DNA of 64,000 nt, taken from the NCBI GenBank assembly GCA_947579605.1, contig OX388322.1:8680001-8744000 (forward strand), given 5' to 3'. The notes below the pieces were generated by a model that was not told the DNA's origin, made no database searches, and saw only the letters and a list, made by a program, of their open reading frames with translations. Position numbers and translations under genes: made by a program. The DNA is from Athripsodes cinereus. Its lineage: Eukaryota > Arthropoda > Insecta > Trichoptera > Leptoceridae. Of this stretch, positions 48,466 to 60,568 are shown piece by piece (within the stretch, counting starts at the first letter, position 1; the number at the start of each line of letters is the position of its first letter).

Positions 48466-49747
48466 CTGTAACATTTTAGTATAACAACCAAATCAAACAT
48501 ATATAAATTTTAAACAGCATCATCTAGCTAAAAGTACAGTATATATTACTTGAACTGAGTTAAAGCTGACACTAGCGTAGTTCTGTGGAAATAGAAACTT
48601 AAATATCTTTTAGGTTGGCTGGACAGTTATTGTGGTACAGAATTCTGCGTGATTGGTGAGTGGTAATTCTTCGAGGAGCAGAGATATTCAAGACAAGATC
48701 AAATATCTTACTGTGTATAAGAAGTTACATAAATAAATAAAAAAAACTTTATTAGCAATAAACAACAAATAAAGAATAACAAAATATAGAATCTTGAGAG
48801 CGATTTCATATAGTCAAACCATTGTGATTTTTTGATGGAAAACCCTTGCATCTTACTAAAGACCTGTTAAAATAAATTATCCATGTCAACATGTCGTATA
48901 ATAGAGTTGACTTCAATTAAAGGATTCAGTGTTAAAATTATGAAACAAATTTATTAAATAATTTATATAAAGTCAAATATAAAAATAACACTGGTTTTTA
49001 TTTCATAATTGTATTCAACGTTTACCACAAAAACGCCTATAGTAAAAAACATGTTTTATACTCGGCCTCCTTGATGATACCAATTCATTGGTAAAAGCGC
49101 TACGTGTCTTTGTAGAATACACATTTGTGAAATGAAAAACAGTGTTAATTTTAATGCATTTACTTATTATTTATTTTATATACGCACAAAGAAATAAATA
49201 AGGTTTAAAATGATATTCTACTACGCAAGCCTATCCACTTTAGAATATAATTGAATGGTTTTTTTATCATTATTAACATATTCCAGTATATTGTTTTTTT
49301 ATGTTAATTTAGTATGCTCTATTTGGAATAATAAATAAATAAAAAAAAAAAAAGAAAAGGTCTATTGTTAAAAAGGTATCTTTTGTAAAATCTATCATGT
49401 AAGGGTTTCCATGAGAAAATAATAACTAAAATAAATATAAATTAAAACATTGATATAGTTTTCTACATTTATTCATTGTGATTTCAAAACAAGATAAAAC
49501 TAAGTATTTACAAATATTTACGGAAGATTTACAGTAAAATATTTCTAAAAACTACACAATATTTTGTAACAAATTTTGTTAGTAGATATACTCAGTCTGG
49601 AAACATTTCATTATTATGCTTACTCATGTATAATACATATTCATAATATAGAACAAGCACTGCACCACAAACAAAAGGATTAATATGTAATAACATTTTC
49701 CAGGCTGTGGGCAAAAGGGTCTTCCAGAAAGGGTTTGATTTAACATG

Positions 49748-49957
49748 TTAAGACAATTCACACAGACCGAGCTAGTCCCAAACTAAGATATGAATCTTGT
49801 ATTATGGGTACTAACACGATGATACACATATATGCAATGAACTAAACACATACATGTAACACCCAGACCCAGGACAATTTCTTCATTTTGCTCTGGCCGG
49901 GAATCGAACCCGGGACCTCGTGACTCAAAGGCAAGTGCATTAGCCTCTGTGCCACTT
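49748..49957 (-). repeat. tRNA-derived SINE, copy 2
   Basis: About 85-90 percent similar by eye to 36465-36697. The B box GGTTCGATTCC and A-box-like GTGGCACAGAGG are intact, as is the tail AGTTTGGGACTAGCTCGGTC then TGTGTGAATTGTC. Confidence 0.85.
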
Positions 49958-50084
49958 TATGAACTTTATAATGGGCTGTTTTCATATTGAATTACTATAA
50001 TGGATTTCTTGAATAATTTCAGAATATTTTTGAAAATTTCTGGAATAAATTACATAATTCCAGTTTCAATAGAGTATCGTCAAA

Positions 50085-50345
50085 CAAAGATACCGGGTGC
50101 GCCGTGGAGCACCCGGTAAAGAATTGGTCTCCCACTCTTCTGCGTAAGTTTTCGAGTGTCCTGTAAAAGGCAGGTGTTCGAAAAAATAAAGACATTGTAC
50201 ATCTTAAATTCAGCGATGAGGTTTGCCACCCATCCTGAATGTCTTGATTTTATATTGGCACGAAGAGGACAGTTTGCATGTTTCTTACATGCAGCTGATC
50301 TGCTGGCTACCCCACTTGTGGGATATGCCGTGATGGTATAGTAGT
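50085..50345 (-). repeat. Dispersed ~250-bp repeat family, best copy
   Basis: The plus strand starts with the hairpin ACCGGGTGC-loop-GCACCCGGT (50092-50117), then GTAAAGAATTGGTCTCCCAC, AAGTTTTCGAGTGTCCTGTA, CACCCATCCTGAATGTCTTG, and ends CCCCACTTGTGGGATATGCC and GTGATGGTATAGTAG. It is the longest copy and useful as a reference. Confidence 0.7.
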
Positions 50346-50818
50346 AGTAATAGTATTGTCAAACAAAAAATATTTTTTTGCGTCAGCCGGGTCCCCCGCC
50401 CACTAACGTGGTAGGATCGTAGATGCCAACACTGGCATAGTTGTATTAGAATATAGAGAGTCCAAATATTAAAAAAATCTTCACCTAAACGGATAAATAG
50501 GAGTCCTTGGACTCCTGAAATATCCGAGAAATAAAGATATTTCAACTTTTAATATAATCTTTATGTCACCACCTGATAGTTAGACAGTTAACTAAGTGGC
50601 TAGGCTAACTAACCACCCAGACATTAAGTCAATTGTCTATGCAACTATCGGGCAGTGACATATACATTTCCAGACTGAGCATGTAAAAGTTCCCTTACAA
50701 CAAATAGTTAATATACCATTAAATTAGTAGATGATATATTGAAACAACTAATAATACAATACAATATAATATACAGTACAGTACGGAGATGAAAATACAA
50801 AATAAACTACCAAACATT

Positions 50819-53800
50819 TCACTTTACATTGTCGCTATCACTGGAACAGTCCGAATCACTAGAGTCTCTGTAGGGCCCAATACCTGGCAATACTCCAATG
50901 CAGCGCATGCCCCCCTTCACTAATATGGGCTGCTTGGGAGGAGATATACTCTCAACTGTTTCCTTTTTAACTGAGGATGAGGATCTGTAATACAAAAAAA
51001 ATGACACGTTAATTGAAAATCTATAATAATAGTCTTTTTCTGACAACGACAGATGATCACCTTCATTGCTCTTTGATGGAGCATCCTTCTCAAGGGTGTA
51101 AAAAGCTCCATTGGAAGAGCGATATCTTCAGGTTGTTCCTAAATTTTATAATATTTTTTCTGAGCATAAGGGCCTATTTGTATATGTTTTGAGAACACAG
51201 AGCTCAGAAAGTGATTGATGTGTCATATAATTTATACCATCGCAGCATATCTTACAAGTGGGGTAACCAGCAAATAAACTTGTAAATTACCTTGCTTGCG
51301 CTAATAAAAAAATCAAGGCATTCAGGATGGTTGGCGTACCTCATCGTTGAACTGAATGTCTTATTCATGACGTTTTATAACACCTGTCTATTACAAGACA
51401 CTCAAAAACTTAAAGAAATAGAGTGGGAAGGACATTCTTTACCAGGGTATCCATAGAACCAAATAAAACATTCTATTAAATTGTCCAAAAATCCTGAATA
51501 ATATTTGTGAAACAATGTTTATATTTTAAGACCATTTTTTATTACATCTTGATAGGAAATTTCTATATTAAGCTTCGAGTTATCGTGGTTAATCTGGAAA
51601 GTAGATTAATTTATCGATCGAGATATTAACTGCTGAGTACATTTCTCAGCTGTTTGTAGATTTTTTGAAAGAATGAATAAAAAAATGTGAAAAATATGAG
51701 CTTATAGATGTATGAATAATTCTAGAGACTCTATAGAAAAGTAAAAGAGAAAAATGACATTTTACATACATACATATAGACATACCATTACGCCGCTTCC
51801 CTTGCGGAGTAGGCAGAAAGGATCGAACGCCACTTCTTTCTATCCTTGCATACATCTTTCGCTTCAGTCACTGTCATACAATTCCTCATGCATGCTCTTC
51901 TGTTCAATGTGCTCAAAACGTGAGCGTCGTGTAGGATTTGATTTTAATGGTCTTGCCATTTGATCTTTGGACGTCCCTGTCTCCGAGCACCATTTCTCTC
52001 AGCCAAATATATCTTCTTTCAATCTCATTTCTACTGCATTTATGCCACTTTCATCCTTCTTTAACCATGTATTTTACAAATTTTGCTGGTTTATTAACTG
52101 TAATTGATTTGTCTGTGTATTGTCATTTGTGTTATAACTGTTTGTTTGTGAAATAAAATAAAATAAAATACGTCTCATTTGCATACATGAGTGTTGGCAC
52201 TAAGATAGCAGAGTGCACCAACCTTTTAGCTGTGGTAGATATGTTTCTATTTGCAATTATTGGTCGGATTGCACCATTTACCTTATTACCAGCAACTTTT
52301 CTCCTTTCAATATCGCTTTTAGACTTCCCATCTCTCGTGAACAAACTACCCAAGTACACACATTCGTCAACTTGCTCTAACACTTTGTTGTCAATCATTA
52401 CCTAGCATACTGTTCTCTCACTTCCTCTTTCAAACAGCATGAAATTTATGAACTTATGCTAAATCGAAATTAATGAATTATGATGTTAACCAAAACACAT
52501 GATATTCATAATATTCTGTTATAATTATTATAGAAGTAGACAAATTAGAGATATTTCGCATCCTTTGAAATGTAAATTAATATAATGTAATAAACAACTT
52601 ACTCTGTTCTTCCATCCTCAGGTTTGTTATGTCCATTCTCCTTGATGTCACTATCTCCATTAGAAGCATTACCTGTTCCACCATTCTTTGCAGGGGGTTC
52701 ATCATTCTTAGTGTCTGTATCGCTTGTTTTACGTTTCCTAACTATTGCCTGAAGCAGTAAAAAAGGAGCAATTAAAAATAACAATCACAAACAATTTGAG
52801 GATCACTACAAAAATACAAAATTTGGATAGTTTAATACAAAAATAACGATTCAAAGGTACATTTAAATGTAGCTGGTTTTCTTCATTTGTGAGATGTGCC
52901 GTGATGGAATATAGTATAGTAGTAAATTCATTTAAATTAGTGCACTCGATAGTGAGTTTTGAATTTATAATGTACCTAGTAGGTACACAATTAGCACAAT
53001 AGAAAAGTTAATCTATTACAATGCACCCTTTTTCACTAGTAGATCAAATATAACAAGTGTATTGTCTAACCCTGACTTTGTTCTTGTGAAATAACTGTTC
53101 TCTTACTGCAGTATTATTTTTTAGTGAAGAATACACAACTTTGTTGTAATTTGTTTTCATATTTGTTTGTTTTTTGCTGTGGATTTTTTTATTTACTTTT
53201 ATGAAATATTTTTTACATTTTGAAATGGTGCTAAAGGGACCTTTTACATCCTTTTAGTACTGAAGAAAATGAATTTATGTGTCTATATTTGTTTATTGTT
53301 GTGTCTTGACTATTCAATTTTTTTCTTGTATGTTGTGCTTTACTGCGCTCTTTCTGTTGTATTGATGTTTTTCCTTCTTTTGTACTATTGTAATGTTGAT
53401 AAACCCAAGTGTCCTGTAAAGGACCTACGGGAGATGTTAGAGAATAAAGAATAAATAAATAAAGTGGGTACTTAGTATGCAAGAACATTAATCAGAATAA
53501 GTGTTATCAATTCAGAACATTTCCTTACTATTGTCACATAATTTTTTTGAGTAGTCTCCTTTAAAGTGTGGTGACAGTGTAACTCATAAAATACACAAGA
53601 TATTTTACATTTTGAAAAATTAAACTTGCATGGTAAAAATAGAAAGACAGTAACATAAAGTAATAATTAAAGGAAATATTAAAAATAAATATTGGAATAG
53701 TTTTCTTCTTACCCCTTGTAATATGTTCCTAGTATTTGTAATAGAAGATGGTTTCTTAGGGACAGTTTGCTTCACTCCTGTGATTTGCTGAAGTCTCTCC

Positions 53801-56800
53801 CTCTCCACTGAATCTTGAACAGTGCTCACTCGTTCCCTGAAAATAATTTAACAACAAATTAATGAAAATTATTTTTTCGTGATTTTTCGATTTGTATTTG
53901 ACATTCCTATAAACTTTATTTTAATATGATTAAGTGGTACCTATTTCAAATTTTATTTTTTTGTGATTTTTTAAATTCGTACTTGAAAAAGATTGTTGTA
54001 TTGCATCAAACTGTGTTGTTGCTTTTTCATATATGTTTAATGGCCTTGTGCCGTGTATGTGATTATAAAAAAAAAGAAGTTATTAAATTGGAGGCAAAAA
54101 TATATGGTGTGCAATATTTATATAATGACTAATGACAGTAGTTATATAAAACGTAATGACATAAAACAAAGAAAGCATCGATACATTTTTATTATTTTTA
54201 TTGCAACCTTGCCAGAAAAGTTGGTATCGATCACCAATGTAATCCACATCAAATCTTTAATCAGAAAAAACTATTTTTTAATCACCTGATGATGGAGTCG
54301 AGAGCTCCGAATACTAGTAAGCGAAGTTAATAAAAGTTATTTGGAAGTTAACTACACACTGTGTTTTTTTTTCAATTTATCTTGAAATGGACTTCCAACA
54401 AGTACCTTCGGTCAATAACATTGAAATTCTACATGGTCAAGCCATGTAGTTCTCGAACGCCCACGCTTCGTCACACCCCTCCTTTCCGACAAGTATATCC
54501 TCTTTGTCATTCTTTCCTCTACCATTCGTTCCACATGACCAAACTATCTCTATTTATTTACATGCATTCGATTCACAACACTCCTCTTGCATCCACTTAT
54601 TCTTCTAATATCCTCATTCCTCACTCAACGTTTTACCAACCATTCTCCTCAGCGAACTCATCTCCACAGCATAACTGGTGGTGTGTAAAAAGAGTAAAAT
54701 ATATAAATAAGATGTAAAGATCTTCAGCAGATAAAATTACCAAAGGACATTAGGATCTCCTTAGTACCACCGCTGCCGCAGATACTGGTATATACTTTAT
54801 TAAGATTTACCTGAATTCCTGCATCTCTCTTCGCTCTTCCAAGGATATTTGTCTGGCTACTGAGGCTTTGCTTTGTTCTACCATCTCTAGGAAGCTTACT
54901 TCATCATCATCTAGCCCACGGATCATGTTCTCTGTTAACAAAACAATAATTCTGTACATGCATATTTAGAACGTATTTAGTCATAATGCTTACTTTTTTC
55001 AACCAGGAGAAGTAATCTACATGAATTCTGACTTTGCCGGATTGAGTTGTGAGAAAAAGTCTTTATAATGTAATAGTTTTTTAATGTAATGTAATAATTT
55101 TCTCCCACAAAATCGATTGGTCTGGCGTCTAGTTACATTTTTTACAGATATTTTTACCTACAGCAACGAGAAACATCACAAGGCAGCCACCTTAATCATT
55201 CCCCAATGAAATATTGACAGTTGCAGCTTTGGTTTGCTTTAGTTCGACGAGGTTATGTGTCTTCTCGTGAAACATCCCACATTGACGGCATTTTTCGTGT
55301 ATTATCGCGTCTATAGCATCTAGCAAGGCCGGTCGAATTCCAGAAACTAAATGACCTTGAAGTACTTGAGAGTACTGAGAAATACTAACAAGTCTCAGAC
55401 TCTGGGAAAGGAAACTCCTGCTCTACTCCTCCATATATTAGGAGGCGGGCAACGTCAAAAGAAACGACGTAGTAGACAGGGACCGATTGTTGGTCAGTAT
55501 AAGCTAACAACCAACCCTTCTTAGCGGAAGATGTTGGAAAGGGCACTCTCTTGCCCTAGGAGGAGCTAAAATCTTCTCAAAGGCGGAGGAACCTACGAGG
55601 TCAACGGCATGAGGATGTGGAATGCAAGGGAAGCTACCACATTAAAGGCTCTAGGAGCATCCCAAAGTACCAACGAATTATGAAAAATGATGAGATCTTT
55701 AGTAAAATCTTCCGGAGGTAAAATAGACCCCCGTTCGGCTCTCCGGGTGGGGTCTGCTCTAGATCTTGTCATTATGTCGAGTACAAACAAGAAAGAAGAG
55801 GAGGTGAGAAGAAAACAAACCAACCGAAACAGCACACAAGGAAGATACGCCACCTGGAACGTCAGAACTTTGCTGCAGAACAGTAAGCTTGACAACCTAA
55901 AAGAAGAGATGAAGAAAATGAAATTAAGCGCGCTTGGAATCTCTGAAATGAGATGGCCTAATCCTGGAGATATGTGGACGGGAGACTTTCGACTGATCCA
56001 TAGCGGTAGTATAGAGGGGAAACCGTGGCAAGGGGGGGTAGGAATCATGTTAAGTAAGGATTTGGGGAGGAGAGTAAAGGGGTATGTACAGTATGGAGGT
56101 AGAATTATTTTAGTCAAGCTAGACACCAGACCCGTAGATACAATACTCATTCAGGTTTACATGCCAACATCTAGCCATAGCGACGAAGAAATTGAAAGTA
56201 TATACGAAAATATCCAGAAATTGCTAGATGACACAAAAGCTGAGGAAAATGTGATTGTAATGGGAGACTGGAACGCAGTAGTTGGGGAAGAAAGAGAGGG
56301 ATCAGTCGTAGGAGCGTATGGGCTGGGCATTAGAAACGATAGAAGCAACCGTCTTATTGAATTTTGTGCCAAAAATAAAATGGTTATAGCAAACACGTGG
56401 TTCCAACACCACTATAGACATCGATATACGTGGAAATCTCCCGGAGACAGATTCCGGTCGCAGATTGACTACATTTTAACGCGGCAACGGTATAGAAACC
56501 AAATTAAAGATTGCAGGAGCTATGCAGGCCCGGACATTGATAGCGACCATAATATGGTTGTGGCGGAAACCATACTGAAATTCAAAAAGCTCGAGAAGAG
56601 AACCACAAAAAGATGGGACTTAAAGCTTTTAAAAACAAAAGAAGTAAAAGAGAAATACGACGAAAAAACTAAGGTTTGCGATTTTGAAAGCAATGAAAGT
56701 GTAAACAGAGTATGGGAGAAAATCAAAGAGAAAATAACCACAGCGGCAGACGAGGTAATAGAGAAAGGAAAGCCGCAAGCTAGGAAAGAATGGATTACGG

Positions 56801-59800
56801 AAGATATATTAGAAATGATTGAAGAAAGAAGGAGCTCGAACTCGAGAACAGAAGAAGGAAAAAAGGAATATAAAATCTTGAGAAACAAAATCAACAGGGA
56901 GTCCAAATTGAGAAAGGAATGCTATCTGCAAGAAAAATGCAGGAATATCAACAGAAATATAAAACAAAGGAAATTTGAAACCGCATATTCTGAAGTCAAG
57001 AATTTTTTCAATGATAAGACACAGCCACGATGTGCTATCCAAGATCAAAACGGCAAACTACTGTTTGAGGATGAATTGATCGTTAACCTGTCCGTGAGTG
57101 AATAAAGAAAAAATAAAAGTGTATGGCAGAGTGAATTAATTCAACTTTCACTTTTTGAATATTTTTTTATCGCATGTTATAGAAAATGATCCCTAGAATA
57201 AATGTTTATAAGGAACCAACTCTCAAAAATTAATAATAACGGAGTTATATAACAAAAACAATTTTGATACGTCATGTCTGCTCCGGTATTGTCAACAATG
57301 GGTTCTACATAGGAATATTTATTATTATTAAAAATATTTATTTTTATTTGTTTTTAACAAAAACTTATGTAAGTACTAAAAACTAATTAAATTGTCCAGA
57401 ATTAGCACAAAAAGTAAAAAAAAATCCATAAAACACTCTACAAAATAACACCCATAGTGCACGAACGTACGCAGCAAAATGGTTTGCAACCGCGAGTGAC
57501 GGCTAGGTATTTCAAGCGGCGGTCACGTGACATTTTGTATAGGCGATAAATAAGGTCTAAACACGCCTATTTTTGATTTTTTTCTTGTGATTGGTAAAGT
57601 ACATCCGACAGATTGGACCAATGATGAAATTGACGAATTTGGCGGGAATACCTAAATATTACTGGATCAAACGCACCGGTGCGTGCGTACTCCAGATCCC
57701 ATAATATTTCTTGCACGCACCGGTGCGTTGGTACTCCTTTACAGGTTAAAAGGTGGAAAGAATACCTAGAACAACTTTACAAAGGAAAGAACATACTTGA
57801 GGAAAGCAAAGCACTGGAAACAGAATATGACAAAGAAAATAATGGAGATGATATCTTAAGAAGTGAATTTGATAATGCCTTATCAAAATTGAAAGACGGC
57901 AAAGCACCAGGTATTGACCTAATCCCATCAGAGCTGCTTAAATGCGCAGGAAGCGGCATGCTTGACACTTTGTATAAGCTTGTCTGCAAAATATATAACA
58001 CAGGAGAGATACCTGAGGACTTCACCAAATGTCTGATACGAGCGCTACCTAAGAAAACAGGCACGACAAAGTGCGAACAACATAGAACATTAAGCATGAT
58101 ATCACACGCTTCTAAGATACTCACCAACATTATAATAAAAAGGGCGGAAAGTAAAATCAACGAAACACTTTCAGAAGATCAATTTGGATTCCGCAAAGAG
58201 ACAGGTACAAGAGATGCAATTCTGAGTCTAAGACTTGTTCTTGAAAAAAGAATAACAGTGAATAGAAACACGTATGTAGCATTCATCGACCTAGAAAAAG
58301 CATTCGATAAAGTAGAATGGGAACAACTTTTTAAGACTCTAAACCAGATAGGAATGAGCTATAAGGACAGAAGAGCAATCTGGAGCCTATACAAGAATGA
58401 AATGGCTGTAATTAAAAGCGGAGAGAGCTGCGCAGAAGCGAGGGTAGAACAAGGTGTAAGACAGGGTTGCTCAATGTCGCCGGCACTCTTTAACTGCTAT
58501 ATACAGGGAGCTATTGATGAATAAGAGAAGAAATGAAGAACTGGACAGGAGTAAAAATAAATGGGAAAAAGGTCGACATGATTAGATATGCTGACGACAT
58601 AGCACTGCTCGCAGACTCCGAGATGGAGCTGAACGAAGCCTTAGGAAAAATGGAAAGTTTACTGTTGTCAAAGTACAACATGAAAATAAATAAAGATAAA
58701 ACAAAATGTATGGTCGTTGGAAGGGAGGAAGCGACTGCGAACATTGCCATAAATGGAGTGAGCATCAAACAAGTAAGAGAATTCGTGTACTTGGGTAGCA
58801 GAATAAACCAGGACGGACGCTCCAAATCAGAATTTGTGAGCAGAATAAACCAGGCACGAATTGCCTTTAACAAAAAATCCAAAATATTAGAATCCCCTAA
58901 TATTGATCTAAGCGTGAGGAAGAATCTCACTAAAGCCTTTGTGTGGAGCATTCTGCCATATGGGTGCGAGACGTGGACCATCAGCAAGAGGGAAAGCGGA
59001 CGGTTAGCGGCATTTGAAATGTGGTGCTATAGACGCATGCTGAAGATTCATTGGTCGGAACACGTCGAAAACGAAGAAGTGTTATCCAGGGTTGGCGAAA
59101 AAAGGCAACTCCTCAAAAGGATCTGCCAACAACGAGCTAATTGGATTGGCCACAACATCAGGCACCCAGGACTGCTCATCGCAATCGCAGAGGGCAGGAC
59201 CGAAGGCACAAATGGCAGAGGTCGACCGAGAGACGCCTATATGGACCAACTGAAGAGGGACATGAGCTGTGGCTCATATATGGAGTTGAAGAGACTGGCT
59301 GAGAATAGGGAGGAGTGGAGAAATAAGTCAAAACTCGTTGCAGACCAATCCAATGGATTGTAACTCATTATATATATAATAGTTTATACAATGTTATCTG
59401 CTCCCCTCCTATACACAAGTTTACTTTTTAAGGAGGGTTAAACAGTAAAATACAAGAATACTTATTTGATATTGTAATATGAGTATGTTTAAGGTTGTTA
59501 TATTTTTATGTTCAATAAAATTGTTAAAAAAAAATTGTACTTGTACATCTAAACCACACACAAGTTCCAAAGCAAATCAAGAAATTGATCCAAAAGAGAC
59601 TCACTCAGTTTATGTGCCTCTTCATAATCTGCATCTTTCTTATTCTTCTGTTCTTCCAAGCGTTGATAGAGCGGCCTGGGATCATACACTTCTTCAGGAG
59701 CCTCTAAAATACAAACAATCAATTGAAAACAACATCCAGAAATTATTATTAGCTTTGCAAAAAACTCGAAATTTATTTACACAATGGAGGTTATTTAAAT

Positions 59801-60049
59801 AATATATTTTTGTTATTCTACATCTCTTCTTTATAAATAATTTTGATATTTTATTATCTAGAATTGTATCGATATATTTGATCAGATATTTCTATAATAG
59901 TAAATGCGGTAAACATAAGTATAAATAAAATATTGTTTTGTTGCTGACAAACCTTGAGGCTGATCTGCCGTTCGGACTTTTTCCCATTCTTCCTGCCGCC
60001 TTCTCTTAGCTTCCGCAATTTCTGTCTCAGTTATGAACCCTGAACTCAT
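50819..60049 (-). CDS. PSME3IP1: PSME3-interacting protein (FAM192A/NIP30), 6 exons, 250 aa
   Basis: Nuclear protein that binds the PA28-gamma (PSME3) proteasome activator in vertebrates. Exons, 5' to 3' on the minus strand: 60049-59953, 59703-59605, 54931-54811, 53836-53713, 52748-52603, 50984-50819. Splice phases agree at all five joins, giving 251 codons including the stop, against about 254 residues in human. Conserved blocks: EAKRRRQEEWEKVR (exon 1), APEEVYDPRPLYQRLEEQK (exon 2), KNMIRGLDDDEVSFLEMV (exon 3), KKPSSITNTRN (exon 4), and the C-terminal CIGVLPGIGPY followed by an acidic serine run DSSDSDCSSDSD (exon 6). The last part is a likely casein-kinase-2 target and PSME3-binding segment (family knowledge). 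The start is the ATG in ATGAGTTCAGGG; an in-frame upstream ATG (60085) exists but is less likely. A LINE fills most of the 4.7-kb intron 2. It is convergent with anillin. Confidence 0.96.
51230..51460 (+). repeat. Dispersed ~250-bp repeat family, copy in PSME3IP1 intron 5
   Basis: ATCTTACAAGTGGGGTAACC, AAGGCATTCAGGATGGTTGG, CGTACCTCATCGTTGAACTG, TATTACAAGACACTCAAAAA and CATTCTTTACCAGGG follow the family order. Confidence 0.7.
51765..52405 (-). repeat. RTE-type LINE 3' fragment with RT tail
   Basis: Minus-strand codons from 52398 read VLEQVDECVYLGSLFTRDGK, then SDIERRKVAGNKVNGAIRPI and LVHSAILVPTLMYANET: the region just after the RTE reverse-transcriptase catalytic motif. Downstream sequence (RSNGKTIKIKSY) is decayed, and the 3' end matches 22211-22360. 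5' truncated, in PSME3IP1 intron 5. Confidence 0.75.
52865..52925 (-). repeat. Dispersed ~250-bp family, short end fragment
   Basis: ATTTGTGAGATGTGCCGTGA then TGGAATATAGTATAGTAG matches the end of the copy at 50085-50345. Confidence 0.5.
53200..53460 (+). repeat. Probable retroelement 3' end
   Basis: Non-coding, ending AAGTGTCCTGTAAAGGACCT and a GAATAAAGAATAAATAAATA tail, a pattern shared by LINE 3' ends elsewhere here. The family is uncertain. Confidence 0.35.
54286..54375 (+). repeat. Hammerhead-like / Penelope-type terminal sequence
   Basis: CTGATGA at 54286-54292, a GGAG/CTCC stem around TCGAGAG, then GAA at 54309-54311, followed by TTAATAAAAGTTATTTGGAA, GTTAACTACACACTGTG and a T run. 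The order (CUGAUGA, stem II, GAA) is that of a hammerhead ribozyme core. The residue after GAA and the flanking helices are degenerate. Confidence 0.4.
54430..54700 (-). repeat. RTE-type LINE 3' fragment
   Basis: The minus strand has VEMSSLRRMVGKTLSEE, then (other frames) GCKRSVVN-like and FGHVERM-like words. It is the same region as 2630-2846, heavily decayed, in PSME3IP1 intron 3. Confidence 0.6.
55774..59363 (+). pseudogene. LINE endonuclease-reverse transcriptase, interrupted
   Basis: Endonuclease signatures: YATWNVRTLL, GISEMRWP, GGVGIM, VIVMGDWNAVVGEE, TWKSPGDRFRSQIDYIL and DSDHNMV. Reverse-transcriptase signatures: DGKAPGIDLIPSELLK, FIDLEKAFDKV, VRQGCSMSPALFN and IRYADDIALLAD. The tail has YLGSRINQDGRSKSEF, LPYGCETW, FEMWCYRRMLKIHW and GRGRPRD. 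Two lesions split the roughly 980-codon frame: the MITE at 57087-57745 and a one-base loss at about 58520, after the codons for YIQGAIDE. The protein is commonly mislabelled 'craniofacial development protein 2-like' in insect annotations. I place it near RTE; the exact clade is unsure. Confidence 0.9.
57087..57745. mobile_element. TTAA-flanked piggyBac-like MITE (659 bp)
   Basis: TTAA lies at 57083-57086 and 57746-57749. Ends are CCTGT... and ...ACAGG. Dropping the MITE and one TTAA leaves the host LINE in frame (DELIV then KRWKEY), which fixes both boundaries. The right part contains two copies of the palindrome CGCACCGGTGCG followed by a GTACTCC word. TTAA duplications and CCY-type ends mark the piggyBac group. 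Confidence 0.88.
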
Positions 60050-60473
60050 TTTTAAAATATTACGAATTATTTTTAAAATATTCAATTTGTAATTCTTTTA
60101 AATATTTACGTATATCCAACTAACATCGCCAGACACATTAAAATTGCAAATATTTGATTATTTGACAGGAATAAAAAATGTTGCCATATTATAAAGAAAA
60201 AATAGGTTACCAGTCGAAAAATATAAAATGTAATTTCTTGGATTCGTTCATGTTTTTATTTTCAAGATAGAAAAGCGTCTTGTATTCATTCTTGTCTCAA
60301 TAGACCATAAGGATGACGTCACAGAAAAATCATTGAGGGGCATCAGGCATCCCAACACAACAGACGATTACGTTGTAATATTAGGTGGAACGCCTAAAGA
60401 ATACCTAATAATAAAAAAAACTGTCAGTGTCGATTTTGATATTATTTTGTCGTCTGACTTTCTTTTTTTTCTC

Positions 60474-60508
60474 TTATGGCATAACATCCTACAAGGATGA
60501 TTTGCGCA
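60474..60508 (+). repeat. Short shared repeat, copy 2
   Basis: TTATGGCATAACATCCTACA then AGGATGATTTGCGC. Same family as 42168-42200. It lies about 60 bases before the piggyBac element. Confidence 0.6.
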
Positions 60509-60568
60509 ATCTGACTGTTTGCCCCCCAAGCAAAAGCAAATCCATAGACAAGACCACGTGACCTTTAA

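Larger units (their letters stand above)
41391..50818. other. Intergenic region between convergent anln and PSME3IP1
   Basis: Contains UTR sequence at both sides plus a hAT MITE, SINE pieces, a ~250-bp family copy at 44840, a Tc1-like element, a SINE at 49748 and another family copy at 50085. Otherwise it is AT-rich without supported genes, except the possible terminal exon at 48385-48465. Confidence 0.6.
55240..59380 (+). mobile_element. RTE-like LINE with nested MITE (near full length)
   Basis: A non-LTR retrotransposon in PSME3IP1 intron 2, antisense to the host gene. It has a 5' leader (about 55240-55780), an apurinic-like endonuclease region (to 57083), a reverse transcriptase (57750-58820) and a C-terminal region ending at 59363, then a short TA-rich tail. 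The 5' boundary is approximate. It is split by a 659-bp MITE and carries one frameshift, but is otherwise open, so the insertion is young. Confidence 0.85.
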
